Position numbers and translations under genes: made by a program
The notes under the pieces: generated by a model
The model's input: only the letters and a program-made list of their open reading frames with translations
Database searches by the model: none
Told to the model about the DNA's origin: nothing
Shown: in pieces, positions 6,013 to 7,774 of the stretch
Position numbering within the stretch: the first letter of the stretch is position 1
How the letters are laid out: the number at the start of each line of letters is the position of its first letter
Origin: Saprospiraceae bacterium
GTDB lineage: Bacteria > Bacteroidota > Bacteroidia > Chitinophagales > Saprospiraceae
Length of the DNA: 7,774 bases
Reading direction: 5' to 3'
Assembly: GCA_023299965.1 (NCBI GenBank)
Contig: JALZVN010000249.1
Location: 1-7,774, forward strand

Positions 6013-6905
6013 AACTTGCCAATTCGATCGGGATAATCTGTAATGATCCCATCCACTCCAACATGTATCATTTTTCGCATGTCTTTTACTTCATTTACTG
6101 TCCATGGGATAAGTTTCATGCCTTTTGCATGCGCCTTATCGACTAATTTTTTAGAGACGAATCTGAAATACGGGCTATAGATATCAGGTACGAAACTGAT
6201 TTTAGTCATGTTCTTCTCGAAGGTAGATAGATTTTCTATAAGGTAGGCAAGTACAATTTTATCATTCTTTTGATGTATTTCCTCCAAGATGTTGATGTCA
6301 AAAGACTGAAGGTTGAGTCGATGAGCGATACCGAGTTCTTCTATTTCTGCAAGAATGATATCAACATACTCCGCAGGATGCGGTGTATATTTTCCATACC
6401 AAGAGGGGAGGCTTTTGATTTCTATATCATACCAAGGGAGCGGCAGCTTATTTTCTCTACAATACTGGTCAACGCTTGTCACCATTTCCTTCATAGAAGG
6501 CTTGTATACTGCCATTGGCGCTTGATTCGGAAATCGCTTATTGCCTCGAAGTCCACAATCATAGGTTTTGATCTCTTCGTAGTCAAGTTCGATGATTCGA
6601 ATACTTTTCTCTTCTTCTTCACTGACCGGTCTGCCGTCCGAATGACTGCATAGCGCAGCTTCCATCCATGGGTCATGTGAAACAATCACTTGTTTATCTT
6701 TAGAAACAACAACATCACACTCCAGCGTACTCACATAGTCTAAAGCTTTTATAAAAGCGGGTATCGTATTCTCTGGAAGTAAGCCCCTACATCCTCGATG
6801 TCCTTGAAAGTCAATCTTCTCCTTTTCTCCCATATTTATATTTTTACTCAGGCTACATCTAGATAGTACTACACAACAAAGCACAAGGATGAATACTGAT
6901 CTCAT
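6009..6905 (-). CDS. Exported glycerophosphodiester phosphodiesterase family protein
   Basis: 298-residue member of the GDPD family, which hydrolyses glycerophosphodiesters to glycerol 3-phosphate and an alcohol in a metal-dependent TIM barrel. The family signature is intact: QGHRGCRGLLPENT (34-47) with His36, the metal ligands Glu62 and Asp64 in LECDVVV, HDP with His77, and the third acidic ligand Glu162 in WYDIEIKS. The barrel end has IPWTVNE and GVDGIITDYPD. Residues 1-17 (MRSVFILVLCCVVLSRC) form an export signal; Cys17 could be a lipidation site, but Arg at position -1 is unusual for a lipobox, so soluble periplasmic is also possible. The CxHSDGRPV segment (86-94) matches the insertion seen in GlpQ-like bacterial enzymes. 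It is transcribed toward the large lipoprotein gene (9-bp gap) and away from the L,D-transpeptidase-like gene (77 bp). Likely role: scavenging glycerol phosphate from phospholipid head groups in the envelope; the real substrate is not shown. Confidence 0.93.
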   Translation of the reverse strand: MRSVFILVLCCVVLSRCSLSKNINMGEKEKIDFQGHRGCRGLLPENTIPAFIKALDYVSTLECDVVVSKDKQVIVSHDPWMEAALCSHSDGRPVSEEEEKSIRIIELDYEEIKTYDCGLRGNKRFPNQAPMAVYKPSMKEMVTSVDQYCRENKLPLPWYDIEIKSLPSWYGKYTPHPAEYVDIILAEIEELGIAHRLNLQSFDINILEEIHQKNDKIVLAYLIENLSTFEKNMTKISFVPDIYSPYFRFVSKKLVDKAHAKGMKLIPWTVNEVKDMRKMIHVGVDGIITDYPDRIGKL

Positions 6906-6920
6906 TTATTCGTTTAATTA

Positions 6921-6938
6921 TTTCCTAAAAATAGGAAA
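6921..6938. promoter_or_regulatory. Inverted repeat in the divergent promoter region
   Basis: TTTCCTAAAAATAGGAAA has perfect 7-bp arms (6921-6927 and 6932-6938) around AAAA, within the 77 bp between the diverging phosphodiesterase and transpeptidase-like genes. It lies 16 bp upstream of the minus-strand ATG. Read on the minus strand it contains TATTTTTA, one mismatch from the Bacteroidota -7 consensus TAnnTTTG. It may be an operator for one or both genes; no regulator is identified. Confidence 0.4.
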
Positions 6939-6970
6939 GAAATTGAATTCAAAGAAGGTAGAAAAAATAT

Positions 6971-6978
6971 TAGCTTTG
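6971..6978 (+). promoter_or_regulatory. Candidate Bacteroidota -7 promoter element (TAnnTTTG)
   Basis: TAGCTTTG matches the Bacteroidota -7 consensus TAnnTTTG fully. It ends only 4 bp before the GTG start at 6983, which would place transcription start at or next to the start codon, giving an essentially leaderless mRNA. The expected -33 TTTG is weak: the nearest TTG (6943-6945) is 25 bp away, longer than usual. Chance occurrence is quite possible in such AT-rich DNA. Confidence 0.3.
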
Positions 6979-6982
6979 AGAA

Positions 6983-7633
6983 GTGAAAAGATTCATCCAT
7001 TATAGCATTTACAGCTTTGTTTTTTTATCTATAATAGCCTGCATGAGTACCGAGGAAGAAGTCTCACGATCCAATTATTACAATAAGCAAATTGCTGTTG
7101 ATGCTATTCTAGCTACCTATCATGCTCAAGCAAATGGATATAGACTCAAAATGCAAGCTTTCAAAGCGGAGCAAATCCTGCAAGTGTATTTGCGTACGAC
7201 GGATATGGATTGGAAACTAGTTAGAGAATATCCCTTCTGCAGTTTTTCCGGCACCTTGGGTCCCAAGTACAAGGAAGGAGATAGACAAATCCCTGAAGGC
7301 ATCTATCACATAAAAGTATTCAACCCTAAAAGTAAATTCTATTTGTCTATGGGTCTAGATTATCCCAATGCACGCGACATGAAGATAGCACATCCAGATC
7401 ATCCAGGCTCTGATATCTACATCCACGGCGGATGTCGAACGGTAGGCTGTATTCCCATCACCGATGAGAAGATTGCAGAGTTGTATCTACTCGCTAAGTC
7501 TGCCCAGCCTGAGATAGAGGTCTTGATTTTGCCCTATATTCCCAGCAAAGAGAACCATGCAAATTATGCTGACGAGTATCCACAATACATTGATTTTTGG
7601 GGTACTTTATTTTCTGATGCTAAAGTTCTTTAA
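6983..7633 (+). CDS. YafK/DpaA-type L,D-transpeptidase family lipoprotein
   Basis: 216-residue YkuD-fold protein of the YafK group. These cysteine enzymes form or, in E. coli DpaA (YafK), cleave links to meso-diaminopimelate in peptidoglycan. The catalytic signature IYIHGGCRTVGCIPITDEKIAELY (145-168) has His148 and Cys156 as the expected pair (family pattern HG-x-C-x-T-x-GC); the extra Cys151 is typical of the YafK group. Upstream, YPFCSFSGTLGPKYKEGDRQIPEGIYHI (83-110) is the conserved substrate-groove part. The signal peptide (1-19) ends in SIIA-C20, a good lipobox; it is followed by MSTEEE. GTG is the only usable start, since an in-frame TGA lies at 6977-6979 and the signal peptide requires it. 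It is shorter than E. coli YafK and lacks a C-terminal extension. Its job in this organism (transpeptidase or amidase-like release) cannot be told from sequence. Confidence 0.92.
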   Translation: MKRFIHYSIYSFVFLSIIACMSTEEEVSRSNYYNKQIAVDAILATYHAQANGYRLKMQAFKAEQILQVYLRTTDMDWKLVREYPFCSFSGTLGPKYKEGDRQIPEGIYHIKVFNPKSKFYLSMGLDYPNARDMKIAHPDHPGSDIYIHGGCRTVGCIPITDEKIAELYLLAKSAQPEIEVLILPYIPSKENHANYADEYPQYIDFWGTLFSDAKVL

Positions 7634-7640
7634 TCTTTTT

Positions 7641-7660
7641 CGCATATATATTTATATGCG
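7641..7660. repeat. Hairpin downstream of the YafK-like gene
   Basis: Perfect 8-bp arms CGCATATA (7641-7648) and TATATGCG (7653-7660) enclose TATT, starting 7 bp after the stop codon. The T-run lies before the stem (7636-7640) rather than after it, so this is not a standard plus-strand terminator; with one bulged C the stem could be extended through TTT/AAA. It may stabilise the mRNA 3' end or act as a weak terminator. Confidence 0.4.
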
Positions 7661-7750
7661 CAAAGTGATAAATTACGATAGGATTCTTTTTAAAAAAGTG
7701 GTTATCAATATATCTTAGAATGAAATAGATCAAAAAGAAAGTTTCTTACA

Positions 7751-7774
7751 ATGAAAATAGATATGTTAAAAATT
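7751..7774 (+). CDS. Possible start of a downstream gene, cut by the window end
   Basis: An ATG at 7751 opens a frame (MKIDMLKI) that is still open at the last base, 117 bp after the previous stop. Eight codons are too few to judge coding potential; a second in-frame Met at codon 5 could be the true start instead. No promoter or ribosome site supports it clearly. It is reported only because the spacing is plausible for a next gene. Confidence 0.2.

Noticed and set aside
6270..6685. Plus-strand 127-codon and minus-strand 64-codon open frames within the phosphodiesterase gene
   Set aside because: The phosphodiesterase frame carries all catalytic residues through this region, so these are shadow frames.
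1..7774. CRISPR array, tRNA, rRNA, defence system or prophage
   Set aside because: No regularly spaced direct repeats, cloverleaf-like sequence, phage or nuclease gene was seen on either strand.

Overview
The window reads as chromosomal DNA of a Bacteroidota bacterium, most likely a marine or environmental member of the Saprospiria/Flavobacteriia side of the phylum. The evidence is the short (288-residue) RpoD-type sigma factor with the MRQLKIT start and KSYLG end typical of the phylum, AT-rich intergenic DNA, the lack of Shine-Dalgarno sequences in front of most genes, several lipoprotein signal peptides, and a GH3/beta-lactamase fusion architecture known from Bacteroidota. This assignment is inferred from the proteins; no rRNA is present.

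Layout. Positions 23-889 encode an RpoD-like sigma factor, followed by a strong intrinsic terminator (920-953) and an 18-nt inverted repeat (956-973). Next is a two-gene unit with a 3-bp gap: an unrecognised 204-residue protein (1000-1614) and a small secreted Q/D/G-rich protein with a lysine-rich tail (1618-2061). A 141-bp spacer containing a perfect 14-bp palindrome (2175-2188) leads to a 143-residue protein with a Nudix-like start but no Nudix box (2203-2634). About 490 bp without a credible gene follow (2635-3125); they hold several hairpins and a GC-rich double palindrome (2957-3009) that resembles a dispersed REP-type repeat.

The right half is an envelope-directed group. A large lipoprotein (3126-5999, TTG start) fuses a GH3 glycosidase-like module to a class-C beta-lactamase-like serine hydrolase. 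It meets, tail to tail with a 9-bp gap, a secreted glycerophosphodiester phosphodiesterase (6009-6905, minus strand). That gene diverges from a YafK/DpaA-type L,D-transpeptidase-family lipoprotein (6983-7633, GTG start) across a 77-bp region carrying an inverted repeat. The window ends with a possible start of another gene at 7751.

All three right-hand proteins act, by family, outside the cytoplasm on peptidoglycan- or phospholipid-derived substrates. They are not one operon (strands +, -, +), so a shared role is only suggested by proximity. The most notable observation is that the GH3 module seems to have lost its three signature catalytic and substrate motifs while the attached serine-hydrolase module keeps SxxK, YSD and HSG. 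No defence system, CRISPR array, prophage or transposase gene was found.
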